From Corynebacterium stationis (GTDB lineage Bacteria; Actinomycetota; Actinomycetes; Mycobacteriales; Mycobacteriaceae), in NCBI RefSeq assembly GCF_001941345.1, contig NZ_CP009251.1, positions 2,604,001-2,668,000 on the forward strand: a stretch of 64,000 nucleotides of DNA. The letters are read 5' to 3'. The position numbers were made by a program, and so were the translations under genes. Below, in pieces: positions 34,882 to 43,119 of the stretch; positions within the stretch are counted from its first letter, which is position 1; every line of letters begins with the position of its first letter. Below the pieces are notes generated by a model that was given only the letters and a program-made list of their open reading frames with translations, was not told the origin of the DNA and searched no databases.

Positions 34882-36399
34882 TCACAGACGTGGGACGCCC
34901 GGCGCGTTATCGCTCATCCACTCACGCACCGCGAGCGTTGCCTGCACGTCATCGGCGTTATAGGTCAATAGCATCTCCCGCGCACGCATTGCCGTCTCAT
35001 CTATGCCAATAGCAACCCGGCGCGCGTTGACGGATTCTTCGCCGTCGAAATCGCCCTGCTCCCAGTTAAAACCAGCCTGTGGTGCCACCGTCTTCAGGCT
35101 CAAACCATAGGGACCGTCGAAGTTCTTCTTCACGTGGACGAACATGTCCACCCATTCACCTGAATTGATAAACGCGTTGACTTCCTCCACTGAGGGAACG
35201 CCCGGGGTGTGCTCATGAAAACGCTGCGCTGACATGCGCATCCAGTGGTTTTCACCGTGCGCCGAGTAGCAATAGGCAGCAAAAGTCTTGCCCGCCGCAT
35301 GCGCCTCGTCACGCCTTTCCATCAACCAGGTCCAAAAGTCCGCGAAATTATGCGCCTCAGCCTTGGAACCCAGCTTCTCCCAGGTGACGAAGTCGTAGTA
35401 GGTACCGTCCATCCACGCACCCCACAGGTATGCGCCTTGGTCCATGTACGCTTCCATGTCCACATCAATTTCAACATCGGCACGCGGCATGGTGATATCT
35501 CCGTGGGCTAATAACACTGTGCCGTCGCGCCACGCGGAGGCGAGCTGTGAAGGAAGGCCGAGGGAGGCATCGATAAGCCCTTGCACCGTATTAATTCCGT
35601 CTTCGCGATATGCTCGCGCGCGGTCGCCAGGGAGAAAGAGGCTGATATCATCCATGGCTTTGAGCTCTGGTTCACACAAAGGCCAAAAGCGGCAGCTAGC
35701 ACACTCTTTGACCCGCCGCGGCTGGGTGGGCAGGTTCGCCGGCTCCACCGCCGCCAAAGCCGCGTCCAAGGCTGGCTGGTAGCTTGCGGTATCAGAATAA
35801 AAGGCCAGAGACTGGTCTTGGCCTACCAGCGCACCACGGCCCGAATTCAGCCCTAGGTCTTCGAGCGCCCGCGCGGCCATCGCCAAATGGTAGCCATCAA
35901 GCACGTGGTGCCGCGGCTTATAACCAAGTTCTAAAGGCTCACTTAAGCCCAGCCGGTGGGTGGGCACGCCCAGAATTTTCACGGAGTCATGTTTGCGCGC
36001 CACACGGTGGGTAGAGACCATCACCGGGGTATAGGAGCTTTCGCTTGTCGATGCCCCCTCGCGCACCAACATATCCACCCCCACCAGCCACTTCTCATTG
36101 GTGAAGACTGCACCGGTGATGTGCGTTGCGCCAGTGGCGAGAGCTTCTAAGGTCTCTAAAGAACGCAGCCTCGGATCTTCAGCGGGAAGAGGACCCAGAT
36201 CGATGCGACGAAAAACTCTGCGACGCGAATCTGATTTGCGGGGGAATTTCTCCCACACGGCCTCACGCGCGGCGTCATAGCGTGCGGCACGGGCTTGTGC
36301 TGCATCGGTGCGCGGGACCTCGGGGTGGGTGCGACGCTGGACGAGCCGATATCGGCAGCCCACGAGATCTGACGCACGTACCTGTTTTTCCACTCTCAT
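34882..36399 (-). CDS. TM0106-family RecB-like putative nuclease
   Basis: 505 residues from the ATG at 36399. The N-terminal third is the RecB/PD-(D/E)XK-like region (VRASDLVGCRYRLVQRR...), with a cysteine cluster CASCRFWPLCEPELKAM near residue 275 typical of Fe-S RecB-like nucleases. A helix-hairpin-helix segment follows (GDRARAYREDGINTVQGLIDA), then an RNase H-like C-terminal domain starting at VEIDVDMEAY with acidic residues at DFVTWEK and LTYNADDVQAT. It is probably a DNA nuclease; the pathway is unknown. Confidence 0.82.
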   Translation of the reverse strand: MRVEKQVRASDLVGCRYRLVQRRTHPEVPRTDAAQARAARYDAAREAVWEKFPRKSDSRRRVFRRIDLGPLPAEDPRLRSLETLEALATGATHITGAVFTNEKWLVGVDMLVREGASTSESSYTPVMVSTHRVARKHDSVKILGVPTHRLGLSEPLELGYKPRHHVLDGYHLAMAARALEDLGLNSGRGALVGQDQSLAFYSDTASYQPALDAALAAVEPANLPTQPRRVKECASCRFWPLCEPELKAMDDISLFLPGDRARAYREDGINTVQGLIDASLGLPSQLASAWRDGTVLLAHGDITMPRADVEIDVDMEAYMDQGAYLWGAWMDGTYYDFVTWEKLGSKAEAHNFADFWTWLMERRDEAHAAGKTFAAYCYSAHGENHWMRMSAQRFHEHTPGVPSVEEVNAFINSGEWVDMFVHVKKNFDGPYGLSLKTVAPQAGFNWEQGDFDGEESVNARRVAIGIDETAMRAREMLLTYNADDVQATLAVREWMSDNAPGVPRL

Positions 36400-36491
36400 G
36401 AGCTTAACCCACTCATCAAGGTAATGTTGAATACAGTAAATACAATAAGTACTGCACTTGATGAACAAAAGAAATGGACGGAAACTAATCC

Positions 36492-37130
36492 ATGAGCCTT
36501 CTGAAGAAATTCCGCAAGTCACGTCGCGCCGCTAAAGCTGAGTTGAAGGCGGCAAAAACCAAGGCGAAAGCCGAGGTCAAGTCCGCAGACAAGGCGCGCA
36601 AGCGCCAGCAGAAGCTTCTGGCCAATCAGGAGAAGCAGCTGGTTAAGTCCGAAGAGAAGGGGCTAAAGCAGCGCCGCAAGCATGAGCTTAACCTTGCTAA
36701 GACCGAATTGGAAAAGCTGCGCGCGGGCCGCTTTAATACCGATAACGTCAAACGCTACGCCGGCGCGGCGCGCACTGCCGCTCCTTTGCTGTTGCCTTTG
36801 CTTTACCGCGCTATTGTCTCCGGCCGCCAGCAATTCGAGCAAAGCCGCGCGAAAAAGGCCGGTGTCACTACCGATCAGCTCGCTTCTTTCGCTGGCCACG
36901 GCGCTTCTATCAAGGCCCGCACCCAAGGTATCCGCAACACACTTGATGAGAATGGTTCCTTGCCGGCGGGTTTCAAGCGTGACATCAAAGAACGCCTCGA
37001 TGACCTTGATGCTGCCGTTGATAACGCCGAGCTCATGACCCCACAGCAGCGCCGCCGCGCGCACAGCTCGATTAACCGCGAGATCGATATGGTGACCCAA
37101 GAAATCCAGGACCGCATCACCCGGGGTTAA
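36492..37130 (+). CDS. DUF6474 family protein
   Basis: 212 residues, corynebacterial family. Residues 1-85 form a strongly basic Lys/Ala-rich helix, then RFNTDNVKRYAGAARTAAPLLLPLLYRAIVSGRQQFEQ includes a hydrophobic stretch (about 98-112) that may contact membrane. The C-terminal half is helical and charged. The function is unknown. Divergent from the RecB-like nuclease gene, it has its stop codon inside a hairpin. Confidence 0.78.
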   Translation: MSLLKKFRKSRRAAKAELKAAKTKAKAEVKSADKARKRQQKLLANQEKQLVKSEEKGLKQRRKHELNLAKTELEKLRAGRFNTDNVKRYAGAARTAAPLLLPLLYRAIVSGRQQFEQSRAKKAGVTTDQLASFAGHGASIKARTQGIRNTLDENGSLPAGFKRDIKERLDDLDAAVDNAELMTPQQRRRAHSSINREIDMVTQEIQDRITRG

Positions 37131-37150
37131 ATTCGGTCAAGCCGAATTTA
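37128..37150 (+). terminator. Hairpin overlapping the DUF6474 stop codon
   Basis: TAAATTCGG (37128-37136) and CCGAATTTA (37142-37150), 9-bp arms and a 5-base loop, using the stop codon itself as part of the stem. Confidence 0.55.
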
Positions 37151-37162
37151 ACGCCAAAGAAT

Positions 37163-37198
37163 AATGACCTTGGAGAATTTACTTCCCAAGGTCATTTT
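37163..37198 (+). terminator. Second hairpin after DUF6474
   Basis: AATGACCTTGG (37163-37173) and CCAAGGTCATT (37186-37196) with further T residues after the stem. Confidence 0.75.
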
Positions 37199-37276
37199 GA
37201 TGCCAAGCCCGGCGTGTGCCGCTAGGACTTAACGTGTTCTGGTAGCTCCGCGTGGCGTGTGCTGAAGCGCATAGCG

Positions 37277-37915
37277 CTAAAGCACACCCTGCTCGCGGGC
37301 AGCTGCGACAGCAGAGGTGCGAGAGCGCACGCCTAACTTGTCGTAGATGTGCACGAGGTGCGATTTCACGGTTGCTTCCGAAAGCATCAGTTCCTGGCCG
37401 ATTTCGCGGTTCGAGGAGCCACCTGCGACTAGTTGCAGAACCTCTAGCTCGCGCGGGGTCAGCGAGGAGCGCGGGGTGCGCACGCGGGTCATCAAACGGT
37501 CAGCGACCATCGACGACAGCGCGGAATCACCCTCGGCTGCGGAACGCACCGCGTTGGTGAGCTCCAGCGGCGGCGCATCTTTGAGCAGGTAGCCAACAGC
37601 GCCTGCTTCGATGGCACCGAGGATATCGGCGTCCGTGTCGTAGTTTGTCACCACTAGCACCTTCGGCGGTTTATCCATCGCCTGACGGATCCGCTGGGTT
37701 GCCTCGGCACCACCCATCACGCGGGTTCCTTCAATACCTGCGCCGAAACGCAGGTCCATCAAGATGACGTCGATTCCGCCTGCTTGGGCCGCGGTGATCG
37801 CAGCCTCGGCTGTGGCTACCTCGCCGACCACTTCAATGTCTTGGGCTTCTTCCAAAATTGCACGAAGGCCCAGACGAACGATTTCGTGGTCGTCAGCTAG
37901 CAAGACACGAATCAC
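37277..37915 (-). CDS. hrrA: LuxR-type response regulator, HrrA-like
   Basis: 212 residues. The receiver domain has the phospho-acceptor Asp in VILMDLRFG, the acidic LLADDHEIVRLGLRAIL and the Lys in YLLKDAPPLEL. The LuxR HTH is SLTPRELEVLQLVAGGSSNREIGQ and LSEATVKSHLVHIYDKLGVRSRT. The insert with GTRVMGGAEATQRI and the full length match the haem-responsive HrrA/ChrA family of corynebacteria; I prefer HrrA on gene position and ending. It should control haem oxygenase and respiratory genes. Confidence 0.85.
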   Translation of the reverse strand: MIRVLLADDHEIVRLGLRAILEEAQDIEVVGEVATAEAAITAAQAGGIDVILMDLRFGAGIEGTRVMGGAEATQRIRQAMDKPPKVLVVTNYDTDADILGAIEAGAVGYLLKDAPPLELTNAVRSAAEGDSALSSMVADRLMTRVRTPRSSLTPRELEVLQLVAGGSSNREIGQELMLSEATVKSHLVHIYDKLGVRSRTSAVAAAREQGVL

Positions 37916-37954
37916 TTCATCACTCCTTTTTGCTATGTATCGTCCACCAAAAGT

Positions 37955-39172
37955 TTAATGGGCGTTCGTTGTTAAGGGTACACTAACGCTGACTGCAGTT
38001 CCGTTGCCTGGGCTCGATTCAATTACTACTTCGCCCGAGACTTCTTCCGCACGCCGTTTCATAGCCGCAAGACCAATGTGTCCCAAGCCTGCCGGGCGTG
38101 ACTCGACGGCTTTCACATCAAAACCGACGCCATTGTCGACGATGTCTACTCGCACCGCGTCGTCAGAATAAGACACTGTAATTCGCGCGCGCGTAGCCTG
38201 AGCATGTTTTGCCACATTACCCACAGCCCCCTGTGCGATGCGCAGCAAGACGGCTTCGAGCTTCATCGGCAGCTGAGTAACCTCACCATCTGCTTCCACC
38301 TCGATATTAAGGTCCGCCGCTGCGGCAAAGCCTTGTGCCATTCGGTCCAACGCACCCACCAGTGAGGTTTGCGACAGCGCTGCCGGCTGCAGCGCGGCAA
38401 TCATGGCGCGGGCTTCTTGGAGATTATCCGCCGCGGTTTGTCGCGCCAGGCCAATGCGCTCACGTGCTTTATCCACGTTAATATCACCGTCTAAATCCCG
38501 GTTAGCCGCATGCAAGAGCATTTGTATCGACGATAGTCCTTGCGCGAGCGTGTCATGAATTTCATGGGCAATGCGCTGGCGCTCCCCCGCGACACCAGCC
38601 GCGCGCTCGGTCTCTGCCAGCTGCTCGCGCGTTTCCATCAATTCCCGAATCAATGCCGTGCGCTCAGTATTAATCTCATGAAGGCGCGTAAAGGCATAAA
38701 AAATCGCCACGGTGACCAGCGCGGAAACGACAGGCCCCATCACCCCGCCAAAGGTCAGACCCTGCGGAATTTGAATACCAACGGATACCGCGGTTCCAAA
38801 AATCACTGAGATGCTGCCCCAGACCATTCCGAGTACACGCAAATACAAGAAAAACAGCACGAAGAGCAGGTAGATGCCTGCAGAAGCAACCAGAATATCG
38901 GCTATCCACACAACCGTCAGCGCTATCAACCACGCTAATTTCCAGACGCCAGTCATGCGCTCCAGATAGTAGCTGCCTACAAAATACAGCCCAGCAAACA
39001 GCGAGAGCAGTACCAAATTCAGCACGGCGAGCGACAGGTCCATGCGCACCGACATCAAAATTGCCACCACGAGGATTGTCGCGGTGAGAATATGCACGCC
39101 GTTGCGCATGATTTCTGCGCCCTCAGAGGACTCGATGGCTTCTAGCTCGTCCTGATCTAGACTGTAACTCAT
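37955..39172 (-). CDS. hrrS: Sensor histidine kinase, HrrS-like
   Basis: 405 residues from the ATG at 39172; longer in-frame readings would run across the divergent lipoprotein gene. About six membrane segments (residues 27-160) form the sensor part. The phosphorylated His is in RIAHEIHDTLAQGL, and the ATPase domain has the N box (IAQGAVGNVAKHA), DIVDNGVGFDV and GLGHIGLAAMKRRAEEV. It pairs with the response regulator 39 bp downstream. Haem sensing is inferred from the family. Confidence 0.83.
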   Translation of the reverse strand: MSYSLDQDELEAIESSEGAEIMRNGVHILTATILVVAILMSVRMDLSLAVLNLVLLSLFAGLYFVGSYYLERMTGVWKLAWLIALTVVWIADILVASAGIYLLFVLFFLYLRVLGMVWGSISVIFGTAVSVGIQIPQGLTFGGVMGPVVSALVTVAIFYAFTRLHEINTERTALIRELMETREQLAETERAAGVAGERQRIAHEIHDTLAQGLSSIQMLLHAANRDLDGDINVDKARERIGLARQTAADNLQEARAMIAALQPAALSQTSLVGALDRMAQGFAAAADLNIEVEADGEVTQLPMKLEAVLLRIAQGAVGNVAKHAQATRARITVSYSDDAVRVDIVDNGVGFDVKAVESRPAGLGHIGLAAMKRRAEEVSGEVVIESSPGNGTAVSVSVPLTTNAH

Positions 39173-39764
39173 GCCATTGAGCCTACTTCCCCGAGCAATC
39201 TCCCTGGTAGTTGCAGCAGGAGTTCTCTCCTCCTGCGCCGCAGACACGCCCACCGACCCCAACAATACCTCCGAATCATCGCCCTCGTCGCCGGCAATAT
39301 CGAGTGCGCCGGTCGCACCTCGTGATGGGCTCGCGGTCGATGCCCTTCCGGAGGTCGGCCGCGGCGGACAGGAAGCATGCCCGTACCTGGATACGCAGTT
39401 CGTGGCGGATGCCAATGGCCAGCGCGTGACCGATTTTGGGGTGGATACACGCTTTAACCCGCCAGCATGCGTGTTTTATTCCTACCCTGATGAGCCTCAG
39501 CTCATCGTGATGGTTCGTAGGTTGTCAAGCTTCGGACAAGCCATGGAAGTCGTTGATTTCGCAGCGCCTATCGATTCCACCTCGCCCGCCGAATACGGCG
39601 AGTGGGACGGAGGTCGCGGCGCGCTTGGCGGTATCCCCACCGGCGCCGGCAGCGTCTTCGCCGTGGCCAAAGACTCCATGGCCGTGGTGGTGTGGAGCAA
39701 TCAAGAACAATCTGTTAAAGCCGAAACCATCGCCAAGCAGGTCATTATCAACTTAGGGTTGTGA
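39171..39764 (+). CDS. DUF2020 lipoprotein
   Basis: 197 residues. The N-terminal PLSLLPRAISLVVAAGVLSSCAAD is a lipoprotein signal with a lipobox-like LSSC. A Pro/Ser/Thr-rich linker precedes the DUF2020 core (QEACPYLDTQFVADANGQRVTD, CVFYSYPDEPQLIVMVRRL, and VWSNQEQSVKAETIAKQVI near the end). It is a cell-surface protein of unknown role. Its ATG shares two bases with the hrrS start on the other strand (CATG). Confidence 0.82.
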   Translation: MPLSLLPRAISLVVAAGVLSSCAADTPTDPNNTSESSPSSPAISSAPVAPRDGLAVDALPEVGRGGQEACPYLDTQFVADANGQRVTDFGVDTRFNPPACVFYSYPDEPQLIVMVRRLSSFGQAMEVVDFAAPIDSTSPAEYGEWDGGRGALGGIPTGAGSVFAVAKDSMAVVVWSNQEQSVKAETIAKQVIINLGL

Positions 39765-39796
39765 ATACCGTCCCGCTAAATTACCTTTCCGGTATT
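39764..39796 (+). terminator. Weak hairpin after the lipoprotein gene
   Basis: AATACCG (39764-39770) and CGGTATT (39790-39796) with a 19-base loop, followed by TT. Confidence 0.35.
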
Positions 39797-39801
39797 TTCC
39801 G

Positions 39802-39954
39802 TTACACAGCGACGTCGTTATAAGGCATCACCAGCGAGATCTGCGGGAAGACAACCTCCATGAGCAAGAAAAATACTCCGATTGCAAACGCGATAGCTAA
39901 GAGCGCTTTCACCGGTGCGGATCCAGGTAACAGATTCCATAGAGCGCGGTACAT
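39802..39954 (-). CDS. Small single-span membrane protein (50 aa)
   Basis: 50 residues, from an ATG at 39954 to a TAA at 39802. It starts MYRALWNLLPGSAPVKALL, continues with one hydrophobic helix (about residues 17-36, AIAFAIGVFFLLMEVVFP in part) and ends in a short polar tail. AGGAG lies 6-8 bp upstream, overlapping the sortase stop codon, so it is the second gene of a sortase operon. The function is unknown; it might assist the sortase in the membrane. Confidence 0.75.
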   Translation of the reverse strand: MYRALWNLLPGSAPVKALLAIAFAIGVFFLLMEVVFPQISLVMPYNDVAV

Positions 39955-39962
39955 GATTTCTC

Positions 39963-40724
39963 CTATGCGGTTTCTTCTAATGCTGCAGGGCGTTGGTTAT
40001 TGGTAGCACCAGCAGTCTTGGGCAGGTTTTCTACTTCCATCGCGTGAATAATCATGCGCTCGGCATTGGAAAACTGTGGGTGGCAGGTAGTAAGCGTTAA
40101 AATGCCTTCGCTCGCGATGGCACCGCTAAGCGATGGCACCGGATCCAACACCGAAACATCTCCCGGCACCGTAATGTGCCGACCCTGCACGTGGGAATAT
40201 TCTGACTGCAACTTGTCCTGCTGCTCCGAGCTTAAACAATCCAACCGCGGCGCCTCATCCCCCGCAATCGGCAGCACGCGGTAGGTCACCCAGGCGGTTT
40301 GTGTCTCCACCACGATGGCATCGCAAGTCTCCAGCGAGCCTAAATCATTAAACGGCGCTCCCTTGCCCACGCGGTGGCCCGCAACCGCGAAATTACCTTC
40401 CTCGCCCGGCATCTGAGTTTGTTCATAGCGCCCAGGTCCGCGCAGCAGGTCATTTTCATCGGTGCCTTCAACGATCGCGAACTGAAAATCATCGCCGAAA
40501 GCCGGGATGTACATCCGAGCAAAAGCTTCGCCGAGCTTCGGGCTAAGCTGCTTACGGGGATTTTGCCAAGTTTCATCGAGCTGCTCTTGAGCCTGCTCCT
40601 GCAACTTTCCAGATTCCACATTTGTCCAAAACGCTTCATAAAACGCAAAAAGCAATAGCACAGCGCCGGCTGTTAATAGCAGCTCACCTAAAATTTGGCG
40701 TAAGCTTATGCGGGATTTTTCCAT
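39963..40724 (-). CDS. Class E sortase
   Basis: 253 residues from the ATG at 40724. One N-terminal membrane anchor (about residues 10-28). The sortase barrel has the catalytic His in NFAVAGHRVGKGAPFNDL, the Cys in ILTLTTCHPQF and the Arg shortly after in NAERMIIHA. The TLTTC context and actinobacterial setting point to class E, which anchors proteins (often LAXTG-type) to peptidoglycan. No substrate gene is adjacent. Confidence 0.9.
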   Translation of the reverse strand: MEKSRISLRQILGELLLTAGAVLLLFAFYEAFWTNVESGKLQEQAQEQLDETWQNPRKQLSPKLGEAFARMYIPAFGDDFQFAIVEGTDENDLLRGPGRYEQTQMPGEEGNFAVAGHRVGKGAPFNDLGSLETCDAIVVETQTAWVTYRVLPIAGDEAPRLDCLSSEQQDKLQSEYSHVQGRHITVPGDVSVLDPVPSLSGAIASEGILTLTTCHPQFSNAERMIIHAMEVENLPKTAGATNNQRPAALEETA

Positions 40725-40769
40725 AATTGAAATTATAGTGAGCGGAAAGACCCACGCAGAAAGGCACAA

Positions 40770-41852
40770 ATGCTCGATATATTTGTCTACCCAGTTTCGG
40801 GAATCATGAAGCTGTGGCATTTGCTCACGCATCATTTCTTCGACGAACAAACTGCGTGGCTTGTATCCATTGTCCTGCTAGTTCTCACCGTACGATCACT
40901 TATCGCGCCACTGACGTGGTACTCAGTTAAGGCTGGGCGCATCTCTGCGCTGCTACGCCCGCGCAAGGCTGCGCTACCTACTGCAACTACCCCCGAAGAG
41001 TTTCAGGCGAACCAAGATGCCATCGACGCGATGCACAAAGAGCACGACTACAATCCTGCGATTGGCTGTCTGCCGCCCCTGATCATGCTGCCGGTTTTCT
41101 TAGGCCTTTACCAAGTAGTGTTGCGTATGGCTCGCCCGACTTTCAACGGCAGCATCGGCTTCATTACCGCCGAAGAAGTCGATTCTTTCCGCGACACGAT
41201 GCTCAACGGCGTGCCCATTCCGGCGTTTATCTCCATGCCTGATTCCTGGGCGACTGATTTGGCCGTTGAACCTGCCCTAGTACGTGAGAAAGCCTTGCCG
41301 TGGCTGGTGCTGGCGATTGCTTTTACCGTCATCAACCTCTGCATCTCCACCACGCGCAGCTTCTGGACCACCGACTTCAACTCAAAGCTAACCCGCCGCG
41401 TCTTTATCTTGATGCTGATTTTGATTCCATTCATCCCGATCCTGTTGTGGAGTCTGGCGATGAATGGTCCTATTCCTCTGGCCGTTATCTTCTACTGGTT
41501 CTGCACGAACCTATTCACATTGTCCCTGACCATCGTGTGCCAAATCGCGCTAGCGAAAAACTACCCGCTTACCGATGACGTCCATAACATGCGCCGCGAA
41601 TCCATCACGGATTTCAGGGAATTCCGCAAGTTGCCATCCGCCGAAAAGAAAGAGCACAAGGCAGCGACCAAGGCAGAGAATAAGAAAACTGCGGAAATCC
41701 GCCGCGAAGCTAACAAGATTCGTATGGCCAAACGCCGTGAGGAACGCCAAGCAAAGTTGGCCCAAAAGAAGAAGGCGAAGACCAAGGACTCCGCTGAAGA
41801 GGTTGAAAACGCTGACGTTAAAGACTCAGACGTCCAAAAGACAGACGACTAA
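40770..41852 (+). CDS. YidC/Oxa1-family membrane protein insertase
   Basis: 360 residues, about five membrane segments. The Oxa1 core is clear: FVYPVSGIMKLWHLL, YNPAIGCLPPLIMLPVFLGLYQ, and IPLAVIFYWFCTNLFTLSLT. A long Lys/Ala/Glu tail (about 100 residues) that probably contacts ribosomes ends the protein. Its position beside a sortase, away from rnpA-rpmH-type genes, suggests the second, accessory paralogue of an actinobacterial YidC pair. Its stop overlaps that of the convergent TetR gene. Confidence 0.88.
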   Translation: MLDIFVYPVSGIMKLWHLLTHHFFDEQTAWLVSIVLLVLTVRSLIAPLTWYSVKAGRISALLRPRKAALPTATTPEEFQANQDAIDAMHKEHDYNPAIGCLPPLIMLPVFLGLYQVVLRMARPTFNGSIGFITAEEVDSFRDTMLNGVPIPAFISMPDSWATDLAVEPALVREKALPWLVLAIAFTVINLCISTTRSFWTTDFNSKLTRRVFILMLILIPFIPILLWSLAMNGPIPLAVIFYWFCTNLFTLSLTIVCQIALAKNYPLTDDVHNMRRESITDFREFRKLPSAEKKEHKAATKAENKKTAEIRREANKIRMAKRREERQAKLAQKKKAKTKDSAEEVENADVKDSDVQKTDD

Positions 41853-42457
41853 ATGGAGTAATCCGCTGGCGGTTCTGAAAGCATGTGGACCGCCAAGTCA
41901 CGCGCAGTATTCAAAGGCTTGATATCGCGCATCAAACGCGCACCCGACATGCCGCCGTCTAAGAAGATCAGCAGCTGGTCTGCCTGGCTTCCAGAAGGGT
42001 AGCCGTTAATTTCGTTGAGCAGCTCCGTCATCGTCGAATGCATCCAACGACGGTGCTCCAGACAGGCTTCTACAATGCCGCGCTCGGCATCAGTTTCCGG
42101 CCGTGGGTATTCGCCCGCTGCATTAAGAAAGTGCGAACCACGGAATTCCTTACCGGGTTCTTCTTCAATAGCCATGTCGAAAAAGGCGAGAATTTTACCT
42201 TGCGGGTCAGCAACCTCTGCGGTGCGTTCTGCCCAAGCTTCGCGGTATTGCTCATCGAGCGTTTCCACATAAGCAATAACGAGCGCGTCTTTAGAGCCAA
42301 AGAGCGAATAGAGCGAGGCTTTGGCCACATCGGCTTCACGCAGGATACGGTCAATACCGATAACGCGGATGCCTTCGGTTGTAAAAAGGTTCGTTGCAGA
42401 TGCCAACAGACGGTGACGAGGACTCGGGCGATTACGGCGCGACTTCTTTTGGGTCAC
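41849..42457 (-). CDS. TetR-family transcriptional regulator
   Basis: 202 residues from the GTG at 42457, which has AGGAAGG 8 bp upstream; a GTG nine codons earlier is possible. HTH: LLASATNLFTTEGIRVIGID, then ADVAKASLYSLFGSKDALV. The C-terminal ligand domain has FRGSHFLNAAGEYP. It probably represses its own promoter through the palindrome at 42514-42527. No other obvious target lies next to it, as its upstream neighbour is transcribed the same way. Confidence 0.88.
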   Translation of the reverse strand: MTQKKSRRNRPSPRHRLLASATNLFTTEGIRVIGIDRILREADVAKASLYSLFGSKDALVIAYVETLDEQYREAWAERTAEVADPQGKILAFFDMAIEEEPGKEFRGSHFLNAAGEYPRPETDAERGIVEACLEHRRWMHSTMTELLNEINGYPSGSQADQLLIFLDGGMSGARLMRDIKPLNTARDLAVHMLSEPPADYSI

Positions 42458-42489
42458 TTTGACATCCTTCCTGGGTGCAGGCACAACTA

Positions 42490-42527
42490 AACCGGTTCAT
42501 CTATACAATATAGACAAACCGGTTTGT
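42490..42527. promoter_or_regulatory. TetR operators and promoter
   Basis: ACAAACCGGTTTGT (42514-42527) is a perfect 14-bp palindrome. A shorter AACCGGTT lies at 42490-42497. Between them the minus strand has a TATATT/TATAG-type -10, so a bound dimer would cover the promoter. Confidence 0.65.
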
Positions 42528-42587
42528 TCGCTAATTTTTGGGTGGGTATCTATTCACTACCCGCAGCCAAGGGCTGTGATCCCAATA

Positions 42588-42836
42588 CTAGTTCGCAGTC
42601 TTCGAGCGAATTGCCCCTACTACCCACAGCAGCAGACAAGCGCCGATAACTGCCGTGATCAGTGTCCAGATCCAGCCGCCGCTGCCCAAGCCAACTAGCG
42701 AGAGCAACCAACCACCGATAACACCACCGACAATACCTACGACGATGTTGGTCAACAGACCGTGATCGCGCTTCATAATCTTTTCTGCCAAGAAGCCAGC
42801 GATAGCACCGATAATAATCCAGCCGATAATACTCAT
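42588..42836 (-). CDS. GlsB/YeaQ/YmgE-family membrane protein
   Basis: 82 residues with three hydrophobic segments and the Gly-rich pattern GWIIIGAIAGFLAEKIM and GIVGGVIGGWLL typical of transglycosylase-associated/stress proteins. The family is linked to envelope or acid stress, with no enzymatic activity known. GGAGG-like sequence (AGGAAAG) precedes the ATG. Confidence 0.88.
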   Translation of the reverse strand: MSIIGWIIIGAIAGFLAEKIMKRDHGLLTNIVVGIVGGVIGGWLLSLVGLGSGGWIWTLITAVIGACLLLWVVGAIRSKTAN

Positions 42837-43040
42837 GAGTTCTTTCCTCCTTGCGTGCTGAAACAGCCGTAGGCCTCTATGAGACTCTAGTTTCAGCTCA
42901 AATCAATTGTTTGTGTCATTCTCTTTATCAGATCGAGCCCAGCCTTGTAACTTCGTTGGTGAAGCTAAAAGGCTATATTAACCATGATGCCACCTTATGT
43001 GACCGATGTAAATGTTCGTAGTGGTATTGTTTGCGAACTG
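42837..43040. other. Gap upstream of the GlsB-like gene
   Basis: No gene found. An inverted repeat GCTGAAAC (42857-42864) / GTTTCAGC (42890-42897) stands 20 bp before the GlsB-like start and may be its control site. Confidence 0.45.
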
Positions 43041-43087
43041 TAATAAAAAAGAAAGGCTCCAACTTGCCATTTTAAGAAGCTGGAGCC
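43041..43087 (-). terminator. Terminator of the universal stress gene
   Basis: GGCTCCA (43055-43061) pairs with TGGAGCC (43081-43087); inner CTT/AAG extends it. On the minus strand the stem is followed by TTTCTTTTTTATT. Confidence 0.88.
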
Positions 43088-43119
43088 AAATCAAAGCCGA
43101 AGCTAGATGCTTGCCTGAC

